The position numbers were made by a program, and so were the translations under genes. A stretch of DNA of 64,000 nucleotides from Terriglobales bacterium (lineage in GTDB: Bacteria > Acidobacteriota > Terriglobia > Terriglobales > Acidobacteriaceae), in NCBI GenBank assembly GCA_025462725.1, contig JAOAPE010000012.1:1-64000 (forward strand), read 5' to 3'. Under the pieces are notes generated by a model that had not been told where the DNA came from, did not search any database, and saw only the letters and a list, made by a program, of their open reading frames with translations. Shown here in pieces: positions 35,581 to 43,922 of the stretch (its first letter is position 1; every line of letters starts with the position of its first letter).

Positions 35581-37794
35581 TTACTTCCGTGGTGCTTCTT
35601 CCAGCGGCTTTCTCGCGAAATAGTAAAGCGAGTATGCGAGAGCGGCGCAGGTGATCACCGCGATGATCTTTGAGATTGTTGGGTCCTTGGTAAATTCCAT
35701 GATCAACGCACCAGGCTTGATGATGTTGCGATCCTCAAGCAGTTTCACGCCGATACCCAGCAGTCCTACAATGCCTCCCGCTGCGATCAAGCCGCTGGCA
35801 TAGAGTGAGCCTGCGCTGACTTCGCTGTCCTCGACCAGCTCTCCAGCTTTGGCCATGTTGCGCTCTACCAGCCAGCGGATCACGCCTCCAACGAACATGA
35901 CCAGCGTTGTGCCAATGGAGATGTAGAAGCCAACGGCAAATGACAATGACCGGATTCCCAACAACTCCACCCCTATCACCATGAAGACGCCGATGAGCAC
36001 AAGTCCCCATGGCAGGCGATGGTTCAAGATGCCGCTGATGATGGTGGCCATCAATCGCGCCTGTGGTGCCGGGGCTTTCTCGCCACCGATGCCTTGTATC
36101 CACTGCACTTCTATCTGCTTAGTTTGCGGATTGTAGAGATATTTCCCGTCTGGCAAGTCAGATGAGCCCAAGGAATTGAGCACCATGTATTTGCTGCCCG
36201 GTTCTTCAACAACTTGGTTGGCGTCGTTCGTGACGCGAACGCGCTCCCGGTCAAAGCCACTCTTCTGCAGCTCCACTCCCACCGGCAGATGATCCACATC
36301 GATGGTGCGAGCAGGGAAGCTTCTGAACTGTTCCAACGCTTTGTTCATGCCTTGAAGCGTGTATCCTATGGCGATCACCGAGATGAAAACGCCGATGAGC
36401 AACGCCAGTTGCTGATTGCGCGGCGTGGCCCCAACGAGGAAGCCAGTTTTCAAATCCTGTGATGTGTTACCGGCGTTTGCCGAAGCAATGCAAACAACTC
36501 CGCCGATAGTAATGGCCAATGCCCCGTATGCTGCTGCGGTCCAACCAAGAACGAGGAACACAGCGCATGTCGCCATCAATGTAGCGATGGCCATTCCGGA
36601 TATCGGATTCGACGACGTACCGATCAGTCCCGTGATACGCGAAGATACGGTCACGAATAGGAAGCCGAAGATCACGATGAAGATCGCGGCAGCGACGTTG
36701 GCGAAGAATCCGGTTTGCGTGCCGGGGACAGGCTTGAAGGTGAGCATCGCCCAAATCATCAATAGAACAAGCACAACTCCACCGAGCGCGACCTTCAAGC
36801 TCAGATCATTGTCAGTACGCTTTTCGGATGCCGCGGCGGCCGCACCTTTGGCCAAATCCTTAGCACCCGCTCGCAATGCGGCGATGATCGTGGGAGTCGT
36901 TTTAAGCAAAGTGATTAAGCCCGAAGCAGCAACAGCGCCCGCGCCTATAGGCCGAATGTATGCCTTCCACATGTCATCGGAAGACATATTGGAAATCAAC
37001 ATCGTTCCCGGATACAGCGGCTGGGTCAGATGTCCGCCGAAGAACTTGATGGCGGGCATTACCACGAGCCATGCGAATACGCCGCCCGCGAAGATCACGC
37101 CAGCGATGCGTGGCCCAATGATGTATCCCACGCCGAGGTATTCAGAAGTGGTGTTGCCGCGGATAGAACCGCCGGGCAGCCATGACGGGTTGTAAGCAGG
37201 AGAACTTGTCCACGAGCCGAAAAGATTTTCGTTCTGGAAGAGCGTATAAAGACCGCCCAGCCCGAGTCCCATAAATACGCGGCTGGCGAATGAACCGCCG
37301 CGGTCACCGGCAATGAGAACGTCAGCGCAAGCCGTTCCTTCGGGATAAAGAAGATTGCCGTGCTCTTTCACGATCAACTGACGCCGCAAGGGAATCATGA
37401 AGAAGACACCCAGCCATCCGCCCACGAGAGCGAGCAGGAAGATGCGTTGGATCTCCATCGGGAATCCGAGGAAGATGAGCGCCGGAATAGTGAAGATCAC
37501 ACCGCCCGCAACGGACTCTCCGGCAGATCCGGCAGTTTGCACGATGTTGTTTTCAAGGATTGTCGCCTTACCGAAAGCGCGCAGAATGCTGATGGAAAGC
37601 ACTGCGATAGGGATCGAGGCGGAGACAGTCAACCCGGCGCGGAGTCCGACATAAACAGTGACAGCGCCGAACAATATTCCAAAGAAGCCGCCGAGCAGGA
37701 TGGCGCGCGGAGTGAATTCAGCAAGGTTTTGATTCGCTGAGATGTAGGGTTGAAACGTTGTTTCAACGGGACGCATTTCCTTGATTTCGGCCAC
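35581..37794 (-). CDS. OPT family oligopeptide transporter
   Basis: The 737-residue protein has about 14-16 hydrophobic helices and matches the bacterial OPT family: VETTFQPYISANQNLAEFTPRAILLGGFFGILFGAVTVYVGLRAGLTVSASIPIAVLSI at the start, and NAGNTSQDLKTGFLVGATPRNQQLALLIGV in the middle. These transporters import peptides or metal chelates. It begins with GTG 37794, 6 nt after GGAGG. The function of a soluble insert around residues 490-580 is not known. Confidence 0.88.
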   Translation of the reverse strand: MAEIKEMRPVETTFQPYISANQNLAEFTPRAILLGGFFGILFGAVTVYVGLRAGLTVSASIPIAVLSISILRAFGKATILENNIVQTAGSAGESVAGGVIFTIPALIFLGFPMEIQRIFLLALVGGWLGVFFMIPLRRQLIVKEHGNLLYPEGTACADVLIAGDRGGSFASRVFMGLGLGGLYTLFQNENLFGSWTSSPAYNPSWLPGGSIRGNTTSEYLGVGYIIGPRIAGVIFAGGVFAWLVVMPAIKFFGGHLTQPLYPGTMLISNMSSDDMWKAYIRPIGAGAVAASGLITLLKTTPTIIAALRAGAKDLAKGAAAAASEKRTDNDLSLKVALGGVVLVLLMIWAMLTFKPVPGTQTGFFANVAAAIFIVIFGFLFVTVSSRITGLIGTSSNPISGMAIATLMATCAVFLVLGWTAAAYGALAITIGGVVCIASANAGNTSQDLKTGFLVGATPRNQQLALLIGVFISVIAIGYTLQGMNKALEQFRSFPARTIDVDHLPVGVELQKSGFDRERVRVTNDANQVVEEPGSKYMVLNSLGSSDLPDGKYLYNPQTKQIEVQWIQGIGGEKAPAPQARLMATIISGILNHRLPWGLVLIGVFMVIGVELLGIRSLSFAVGFYISIGTTLVMFVGGVIRWLVERNMAKAGELVEDSEVSAGSLYASGLIAAGGIVGLLGIGVKLLEDRNIIKPGALIMEFTKDPTISKIIAVITCAALAYSLYYFARKPLEEAPRK

Positions 37795-37949
37795 TCAGTT
37801 CCTCCGGAAGGCTAGTTGACACAATGAGTTAAGCGAAAAGTGCAAACGGCGAAAGTTAACACGGGCGCATAGGGAATACAAGCTGCCACACGGGGGTGAT
37901 GCGGCAGTTACACCCAGGCACTCTGTTCAGGGAGTTCCTTAGGTCAACT

Positions 37950-40187
37950 TTATGCCGATGCTAGAAGCTTCTCAATCCGAATCGGCAATTCACGTACGCG
38001 AATACCTGTAGCGTGATAGGTGGCCGAGGTGATCGCCGAAGCGCATCCAGTCAACCCGATCTCTCCAATGCCGCGAGCGCCGTATTCGTTCAGAACGGTG
38101 TCTGGATAATCGAGGAAGATGCACTCCATCTCAGGGACATCCGCATTCACAGCAACCATGTAGTCTGCAAAGTTGTTGTTGATCGGATGGCCGGTGCGCG
38201 GGTCGTATACGGTTTCCTCGAGCATGCCCATGCCGATGCCCATCACAACAGCTCCCAAGATCTGGTTCCTTGCGGTCTTCTGGTTGATTATTCGGCCGCC
38301 GTCAATCACCGAAAGCCAGCGTGTTACGCGCAATCGCACGATCTCGGGATCAAAAGCGACCTCACAGAAGTGCGCACCAAAAGAATGGATCGAATATTTC
38401 TCTCGTTCCGGGCCAGGGTCTCCGGGATATGACCGGTGCTCCCGGCCGGATGTAGCTTTTCCATCCAATCCGACGAGATGTTGTGACGCGAGTATCTCCT
38501 GGAAAGGGACACCGCTGTCGGGCGACTTGTCCACGATGTGAATTCGTCCCTGGGTCATCTTTAATTGTTTTGGATCGATACCGTGGAATGGGCCCTGTGG
38601 GGCTTTTGAGGCGGCTTTTATTACCGCTTGAATCGCGTTCTCCGTAGCTTTCGAGATTGCGGGAACCACACTCGCAGTCGCCGCGGAGCCACCGGAGGTA
38701 GGTCCGGGAGGGAGCGAACTGTCCCCGAGGGCTACTTTAACCTTTTCTACGGGCAATCCCGTCTTGTCAGAAACTATTTCCGCAAAGACCGTGTAGGTGC
38801 CAGTGCCGATGTCCTGCGTAGCGCACGACGCGTGCGCAGAGCCGTCAGAGAGAAGTCGCACTCGAACGTCAGCACCAGCAGCGTGACAGGGCCATGTGCA
38901 GGTCGCCATGCCCCATCCCAAGATCTCGTTGCCCTTTCTCATAGATCCGACTTTGGGATTGCGCTTGCTCCATCCAAAGCGTTCCGCGCCCTTTTGATAG
39001 GCATCACGCAAATGCTTACTTGACCAGGGCTTTCCGGAACTCTCGTCTTTCTCCGCGTAATTGCGCAACCGCAACTCAAGCGGATCCATATTGAGTTTGA
39101 TGGCCAATTCATCCATCGCAGATTCAAGAGCAAATAAAGCGGGAGTTCTCCCCGGACCGCGCATCGGCGTAGGGGTGCCAACGTTTAACGGTACCTCGTA
39201 TTGCTGCGCTTTGACGTTTGGACAGCTGTATAGCATTGAAGTTGCATCCACGCAGTTCTCAAGGTACTCATCCACCACTGAGGTGTGCTGAAGAACGTCA
39301 TTCATCATCGCAACGAGTTTGCCGTCCTGCGTGGCTGCAAGCCGGACGTGCTGCTGAACAAGTGGGCGGTGTCCAACAGTGGTGAACATTAAAGTGCGTG
39401 GCACTGCGACTTTCACTGGTCGCTTGACATGCCGGGCACCAGCCGCAGCCAGCCATGAATGTGGCCACGGAAAGAGCTTGCATCCGAAGCCGGATCCAAC
39501 AAAGGGTGAAACTATGTGGATTGATTCCGGTGGCATGCCCAGTACTTGCGATGCGACGTTGTGGTGATTGACCACTCCTTGGGTCGTTTCGTAAAGAGTG
39601 AGTTTGTCGCCTTCCCACGCTGCGATAGTTCCGTGCATCTCCATCGGATTATGCGTTTCAACGGGTGTGACATATGTCGCATCCAGCTTTACTGGCCCCT
39701 GTTGAAGCGCGGCTTCCGCATTGCCCCTCGATGATTGGGTATCCGGAGATTTGTTCGGCGCCGGAACTTGTTCCAACCGCACGAACGGACGTTTCGCTTC
39801 GTACTGCACGCGCACGTGAGAAGCGGCGTCCTGCGCCTGCTCGAACGTGTTCGCTATTACCAGCGCTACGAACTGCCCGTAGTAGTAGACGTTTTCATCC
39901 TCAAACGGTGGCCTGCTTTCGCCGGGACGGCTCATCTCTTCAAGTGATCCTGCCGGGCGATACATTCGGTCGAAGTTGCCGTGATGCAGGATTGCCAACA
40001 CTCCCGGCATTTTTTCCGCTTCGCTGGTATCAATCCTCACTATCCGTCCATTCGCGATAGTGCTGGAGACTCCTACCCCGTGCGCAACATTCTGGATCCG
40101 ATGCTCCACACCGTATGCGGCTTGACCTGTGACCTTCAGCCGGCCGTCAATTCGCGTTACCGCTTGGCCCACTATAGAACTACTCAT
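37950..40187 (-). CDS. paoC: PaoC-type molybdenum-binding subunit of aldehyde oxidoreductase
   Basis: The 745-residue protein belongs to the xanthine-oxidase family large subunits. It shows an N-terminal hammerhead domain (GRLKVTGQAAYGVEHR), a Mo-cofactor segment GSGFGCKL, GPGRTPALFALESAMDELA, and the catalytic Glu in ARGIGEIGLTGCASA near the C-terminus. E. coli PaoC (732 residues) oxidises aromatic aldehydes in the periplasm; substrate here is inferred. Third gene of paoABC. No paoD chaperone gene was found here. Confidence 0.88.
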   Translation of the reverse strand: MSSSIVGQAVTRIDGRLKVTGQAAYGVEHRIQNVAHGVGVSSTIANGRIVRIDTSEAEKMPGVLAILHHGNFDRMYRPAGSLEEMSRPGESRPPFEDENVYYYGQFVALVIANTFEQAQDAASHVRVQYEAKRPFVRLEQVPAPNKSPDTQSSRGNAEAALQQGPVKLDATYVTPVETHNPMEMHGTIAAWEGDKLTLYETTQGVVNHHNVASQVLGMPPESIHIVSPFVGSGFGCKLFPWPHSWLAAAGARHVKRPVKVAVPRTLMFTTVGHRPLVQQHVRLAATQDGKLVAMMNDVLQHTSVVDEYLENCVDATSMLYSCPNVKAQQYEVPLNVGTPTPMRGPGRTPALFALESAMDELAIKLNMDPLELRLRNYAEKDESSGKPWSSKHLRDAYQKGAERFGWSKRNPKVGSMRKGNEILGWGMATCTWPCHAAGADVRVRLLSDGSAHASCATQDIGTGTYTVFAEIVSDKTGLPVEKVKVALGDSSLPPGPTSGGSAATASVVPAISKATENAIQAVIKAASKAPQGPFHGIDPKQLKMTQGRIHIVDKSPDSGVPFQEILASQHLVGLDGKATSGREHRSYPGDPGPEREKYSIHSFGAHFCEVAFDPEIVRLRVTRWLSVIDGGRIINQKTARNQILGAVVMGIGMGMLEETVYDPRTGHPINNNFADYMVAVNADVPEMECIFLDYPDTVLNEYGARGIGEIGLTGCASAITSATYHATGIRVRELPIRIEKLLASA

Positions 40188-40220
40188 TGTCGCTACTCCT
40201 GATCATTCCGTGCGGCGCAG

Positions 40221-41204
40221 CTAGGCTGCGCTTGTCACAACGGTCAGCGCCCGTACCAGTGTGCGCTTCGCAAGTTCGATCTTGAATGCATTGTCATGCA
40301 TGGCTTTCGCGCCACTCAGCGCCGCCTCAGAAGCTTTGCGAAAGTTCTGTGCGCTTGCTTCATGACTCTCGAGCACCGTCTCGGCTTCTGTGGACCGCCA
40401 TGGCTTTGTGCCAACTCCGCCCAGTGCTATTCGAATGCGCTGAAATCGTCTACCTTGCATCTGCGCGACAACTGCGGCAGATGCGAGTGCAAACTCATAC
40501 GAGGCGCGGTCACGTCGCTTCAGGTAGTACGAACGAGTGCCGTCAGCCAGGCGCGGCAAGGTGACGGACATGATCAGTTCGCCGGGTGCCAGGACGTTTT
40601 CCCTATTGGGAGTCGAACCCGGAACAAAGTAGAAGTCTTTTAGCGGAACTGTGCGCTCTCCATTAGACCCTTTGACCTGCACGGAGGCTTCGAGCGCCAC
40701 CATCGCAACTGCCATGTCTGAAGGATGGGTGGCGATGCAATGTTCACTGGTACCCAGGACGGCGTGGATCCGGTTATAGCCATCTATCGCGGAACATCCC
40801 GACCCGGGGTTTCTCTTGTTGCACGGATAAGCGGTGTCGCGGAAGTAATAGCAACGAGTCCGCTGCAGCAGGTTCCCGCCGGTACTTGCCATGTTTCGCA
40901 ACTGAGGAGAAGCCCCGGACAAGAGCGCTTGAGAGAGTACGGGATATCCCTTCTGCACCGTTAGATCGTGCGCCAAATCGCTGTTGCGAACCATTGCGCC
41001 AATCCGCAGTCCCCCATCAGCAGTCTTTTCAATCTTTGTAAGTGGCAAGCTGTTGATGTCCATTACCATCGTGGGACGTTCCACGTTCAGCTTCATCAAG
41101 TCAATCAGCGTGGTTCCGCCGGCAACGAACTTCAACCCCGCTGTTGAACCTGCACCGATCGCGCCATCAACGTCATTCGCCTTCTTGTATTGGAATGCTT
41201 GCAT
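40221..41204 (-). CDS. paoB: PaoB-type FAD/[4Fe-4S] subunit of aldehyde oxidoreductase
   Basis: The 327-residue protein has a PCMH-type FAD-binding fold (VAGGTTLIDLMKLNVERP, then MASTGGNLLQRTRC). Cys118, Cys128, Cys137 and Cys156 lie in the characteristic C-x9-C-x8-C spacing of the extra [4Fe-4S] cluster found in PaoB and absent from ordinary xanthine dehydrogenases. It passes electrons between the 2Fe-2S subunit and FAD. It is 18 bp downstream of paoA and 33 bp upstream of paoC. Confidence 0.9.
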   Translation of the reverse strand: MQAFQYKKANDVDGAIGAGSTAGLKFVAGGTTLIDLMKLNVERPTMVMDINSLPLTKIEKTADGGLRIGAMVRNSDLAHDLTVQKGYPVLSQALLSGASPQLRNMASTGGNLLQRTRCYYFRDTAYPCNKRNPGSGCSAIDGYNRIHAVLGTSEHCIATHPSDMAVAMVALEASVQVKGSNGERTVPLKDFYFVPGSTPNRENVLAPGELIMSVTLPRLADGTRSYYLKRRDRASYEFALASAAVVAQMQGRRFQRIRIALGGVGTKPWRSTEAETVLESHEASAQNFRKASEAALSGAKAMHDNAFKIELAKRTLVRALTVVTSAA

Positions 41205-41222
41205 GCGAACCGTCCTTAATCC

Positions 41223-41906
41223 TTATGAGCCGGTTTGACGGCGGGCCGTCTGAACAGCGGCCACGATGTTTTGATATGCACCGCATCGACAAATATTGCC
41301 GCTCATGCACTCGCGTACAGAATCGTCGTCCGCGCCACATGGCTCTTTCAGCAGCGCAGCAGCCGACATCATCTGTCCCGGCGTGCAATAGCCGCACTGA
41401 AAGCCGTCATGCTCGAGGAACGCGGCCTGCACCGGGTGCAGTTGATCATCCTTGGCGAGGCCCTCAATCGTCGTGATCTCGTCGCCTTGGTGCATGATGG
41501 CAAAGCTGAGACATGAATTCACTCTGCGTCCATTCACATGGACGGTGCATGCACCGCACTGCCCGTGATCACATCCTTTCTTTGTGCCGAACATTTGAAG
41601 ATTTTCGCGAAGGGCATCCAGCAGCGTTACACGAGGCTCGAGTTCGACTCGATGCTCCTTACCATTTACCTTGAGCACCATCGGTACGGCCTGAGGATTG
41701 GCCACTGTAGGCGGTGCGGGTGTTTGGATATCTTCAACCGGCGCGGCGTGCAGAAGGGAAGTGGCGGAGGCAACAATCCCTGTTGCTCCCATTCGCGCCA
41801 AAAAGGTGCGGCGGGTAAATCCACGACTGCGCTGATCGGTGGGAGGGACTATTTGCTCTTTCGAGACGTCCTCATTAGGCGGAGACAAACCAGGCTTGTT
41901 CGGCAT
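41223..41906 (-). CDS. paoA: PaoA-type [2Fe-2S] subunit, Tat-exported
   Basis: The 227-residue protein from ATG 41906 has a twin-arginine signal (SRGFTRRTFLARMGATGIVASATSLL), a plant-ferredoxin-like [2Fe-2S] centre (KKGCDHGQCGACTVHVNGRRVNSC) and a second [2Fe-2S] domain (CGYCTPGQM and SGNICRCGAYQNI). Exported enzymes of this type are folded before export. The upstream sequence holds a tandem duplication of the ribosome binding site. A perfect TTGACA (41963-41968, minus strand) lies upstream, but its -10 partner is poor. Confidence 0.9.
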   Translation of the reverse strand: MPNKPGLSPPNEDVSKEQIVPPTDQRSRGFTRRTFLARMGATGIVASATSLLHAAPVEDIQTPAPPTVANPQAVPMVLKVNGKEHRVELEPRVTLLDALRENLQMFGTKKGCDHGQCGACTVHVNGRRVNSCLSFAIMHQGDEITTIEGLAKDDQLHPVQAAFLEHDGFQCGYCTPGQMMSAAALLKEPCGADDDSVRECMSGNICRCGAYQNIVAAVQTARRQTGS

Positions 41907-41932
41907 AGCAACCCCTACATAGCAACCCCTAC
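41905..41932 (-). repeat. 14-bp tandem duplication at the paoA start
   Basis: The unit ATAGCAACCCCTAC (plus strand) occurs twice in a row, at 41905-41918 and 41919-41932. Read on the minus strand each copy carries AGGGG and then an ATG. The upstream ATG is immediately followed by TAG, giving a start-stop pair 14 nt before the true start. Confidence 0.75.
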
Positions 41933-42052
41933 ATTTGTGAAGACACTTTGCTAACGAGAGGTTGTCAACGGGTCGCACAGCAGTTCATGAAAGGAACTAC
42001 TCTGGGAAGGATCGATTCGCCCGAATTCAATATGCGCTCTACTGAGTAACGA

Positions 42053-42081
42053 TTGATTTGCACCAGTGTTACGGCTATACT
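42053..42081 (+). promoter_or_regulatory. Sigma-70 promoter of comF
   Basis: TTGATT (42053-42058) and TATACT (42076-42081) are separated by exactly 17 bp. Transcription should begin near 42088, so a ComF start upstream of that is unlikely. The divergent paoA gene begins at 41906. Confidence 0.65.
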
Positions 42082-42201
42082 CCGGTTAACAAGCCAGCCG
42101 AGAACAGTTCCCGGTTGGATTGGAGGAGGGTCGTCTTCAGCAGTAGCATCGGGGACCTAACTCGGGCAAGCTCACCGCTTGCGAGCCACAGGCAGAGTCC
42201 G

Positions 42202-43065
42202 TTGAAAGCGTTGTTGAGGCTGCCCGTGGAAAGTCTGTTCGCCACCTTCTTCCCCGGCGACTGTCGAATTTGTAGCGACCCACTTCTGAACATCTCTCGC
42301 CTGCCTGTCTGCACCGACTGCCTCACAAAGATCAAGCCATTCCAGGGTTCGCAATGTGACATTTGCGGAGAGCTGCTGGTTTCTCGCAATTTCCAGGGCG
42401 AGGAACAGGGTTCGCCGCTATGTGGGTTGTGCCAGCAGGTGCGTCCTACGTATATTCGGGCTGTCTCAGGCGGACCATATGAAGGTGTGCTTAGGGATCT
42501 AGTCCACCTGCTCAAGTACGATCGCGTGCAAACGACAGCCGACATACTAGGTAAGACTCTGGCCGACGCCATTGCGCCGCTCTTTGATGAAGTCGGCCCG
42601 AACGCCGTGATCATTCCCGTTCCGCTGCACAACAGTAAGCATCATCAGCGCGGATTCAACCAGTCTGAGCGTGTCGCAATGCATGCTGTCCGGGCATTGG
42701 GAAAAGAATTTCGAGCAGAGTTGATCATCAGCGCATTACAGCGTAAGCGCGCTACCACATCGCAGACCGGACTCACGCGTCATCAGCGGCGGCTCAATGT
42801 TCGTGGGGCATTTGCGGTGAATCCGCTGCATAAGCGAATCATTGCTGGTCGAAACGTCATCCTAGTAGATGACGTGTTCACCACCGGAACCACGGCTCAG
42901 GAATGCGCGCGAGTATTGGTGCGTGCCGGAGCAGCGCAAGTTTGGGTGGCGACGATCGCGAGAGTTTCAAGGCTGGAACCGTTTTCGGCCTTAGAAGTAA
43001 GTCAAATAGGGCAGGAGGAAGCAGCGTCGGCGGCGACTGGCAACGCTATCGGCGGGGAATTCTAA
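42202..43065 (+). CDS. comF: ComF family phosphoribosyltransferase-like protein
   Basis: The product has two Cys pairs in a zinc-finger-like N-terminus (CRICSD, CTDC, then CDICGE and CGLC), and a C-terminal PRTase-type fold with NAVIIPVPLHNSKHHQRGFNQSE and the PRPP-loop-like NVILVDDVFTTGTTAQECARVL. ComF aids uptake of DNA in competent bacteria; in other bacteria its function is less clear. The start is uncertain: TTG 42202 gives MKALLRLPVESLFATFFPGDC, as in the family (287 residues); the frame is open from 42058, which is within the promoter. Confidence 0.85.
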   Translation: MKALLRLPVESLFATFFPGDCRICSDPLLNISRLPVCTDCLTKIKPFQGSQCDICGELLVSRNFQGEEQGSPLCGLCQQVRPTYIRAVSGGPYEGVLRDLVHLLKYDRVQTTADILGKTLADAIAPLFDEVGPNAVIIPVPLHNSKHHQRGFNQSERVAMHAVRALGKEFRAELIISALQRKRATTSQTGLTRHQRRLNVRGAFAVNPLHKRIIAGRNVILVDDVFTTGTTAQECARVLVRAGAAQVWVATIARVSRLEPFSALEVSQIGQEEAASAATGNAIGGEF

Positions 43066-43071
43066 ACAACT

Positions 43072-43707
43072 ATGTCAGGCCATTCACGCAAGCCAGGACA
43101 CCACCGGACCAAAGCCACTTCGGGCTCGCGCATCAAGCTGCATCAAACAGCGCCAGCGGAGAACGTCTCGCGACCAAGCGATTCCGAAGGCATGCCGCTC
43201 TATGCGCCTGTATTGGTGCTCAATGCCTCGTATGAGCCCATCAACATCTGTGCTGCTCGCCGCGCGCTGGTGCTGGTCCTGAAGGGCGTAGCCATGACGG
43301 AAGAAGAGAACGGCCATTTCCTGCATGCGCAGCGGATTGCGATGAGACTGCCGTCCGTCATTCGTTTGCTGGAGTATCGCCGCATCCCGCATCAAACACG
43401 CGCGCTGTCGCGTAAGAACATTCTGCTGCGTGACCGCAACACCTGCCAATACTGTGGCGTTGTGCTTGCTGCTGGAGAACTAACACTGGATCACGTAATT
43501 CCGCGTTCCCGCGGAGGGCTTTCCACCTGGGAGAACCTCGTCGCTTGCTGCCACCTTTGCAATCGGACCAAAGGGAACCAAATGCTCGGGGAAACCAGCA
43601 TGAAACTGCTTCGCGAGCCGCGCGCCTTCAACCTGCACACCAGCAGGCACATCATGCGGATGATCGGCCGGTCTGACTCCAAGTGGCGGAAGTATCTTTT
43701 TTACTAG
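43072..43707 (+). CDS. HNH endonuclease family protein
   Basis: The 211-residue protein has a basic N-terminus, then [34 protein letters not shown] (a common lead-in of this HNH subfamily). The HNH core is at about residues 120-165: C-x2-C in [40 protein letters not shown]. His and Asn of the nuclease motif are intact. The physiological substrate is unknown; in many bacteria this protein is a conserved housekeeping gene, not a phage endonuclease. It lies 6 bp after comF. Confidence 0.85.
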   Translation: MSGHSRKPGHHRTKATSGSRIKLHQTAPAENVSRPSDSEGMPLYAPVLVLNASYEPINICAARRALVLVLKGVAMTEEENGHFLHAQRIAMRLPSVIRLLEYRRIPHQTRALSRKNILLRDRNTCQYCGVVLAAGELTLDHVIPRSRGGLSTWENLVACCHLCNRTKGNQMLGETSMKLLREPRAFNLHTSRHIMRMIGRSDSKWRKYLFY

Positions 43708-43764
43708 TTTTTCCGCTGCCGCAATTGAGCATTTGCATTCCACTATGTCCTTGCTCTGCTACTA

Positions 43765-43778
43765 GAGAAATATTTCTC
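43765..43778. promoter_or_regulatory. Perfect 14-bp palindrome upstream of the sigma-54-type promoter
   Basis: GAGAAATATTTCTC is its own reverse complement. It lies about 60 bp upstream of the -24 element at 43837, the distance at which enhancer-binding proteins usually bind. No second copy is obvious in the 215-bp gap. Confidence 0.5.
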
Positions 43779-43836
43779 GCTTGGAATATCTTTTCTGTAA
43801 TCAGTGACTTAGGAATTCACATCCAACAGTGTGTAG

Positions 43837-43854
43837 TTGGCATGAGAACTGCAT
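43837..43854 (+). promoter_or_regulatory. Candidate sigma-54 (-24/-12) promoter
   Basis: TTGGCATGAGAACTGCAT has the invariant GG (43839-43840) and GC (43851-43852) exactly 10 bp apart, and differs from the TTGGCACG-N4-TTGCAT consensus at only two defined positions. Transcription would start near 43864, about 60 bp before the ATG at 43923. It would need an activator; the palindrome at 43765 is a candidate site. Confidence 0.6.
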
Positions 43855-43922
43855 TATCCAGAATGCTAGCCCGAGCTTCACGCTCTTCGGGCGCATTCTC
43901 GAACCCCTAGGTAGAACCCAAA

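Noticed and set aside
36416-37195. 259-residue plus-strand frame inside the OPT gene
   Set aside because: It has no membrane or family pattern and overlaps a well-supported transporter.
41905-41932. Tandem duplication as the edge of a mobile element
   Set aside because: The copies are directly adjacent with nothing between them, so slippage is a simpler explanation.
42058-42201. ComF start at TTG 42058
   Set aside because: It lies upstream of the -10 element TATACT and of the probable transcription start, so it cannot be in the mRNA from that promoter.
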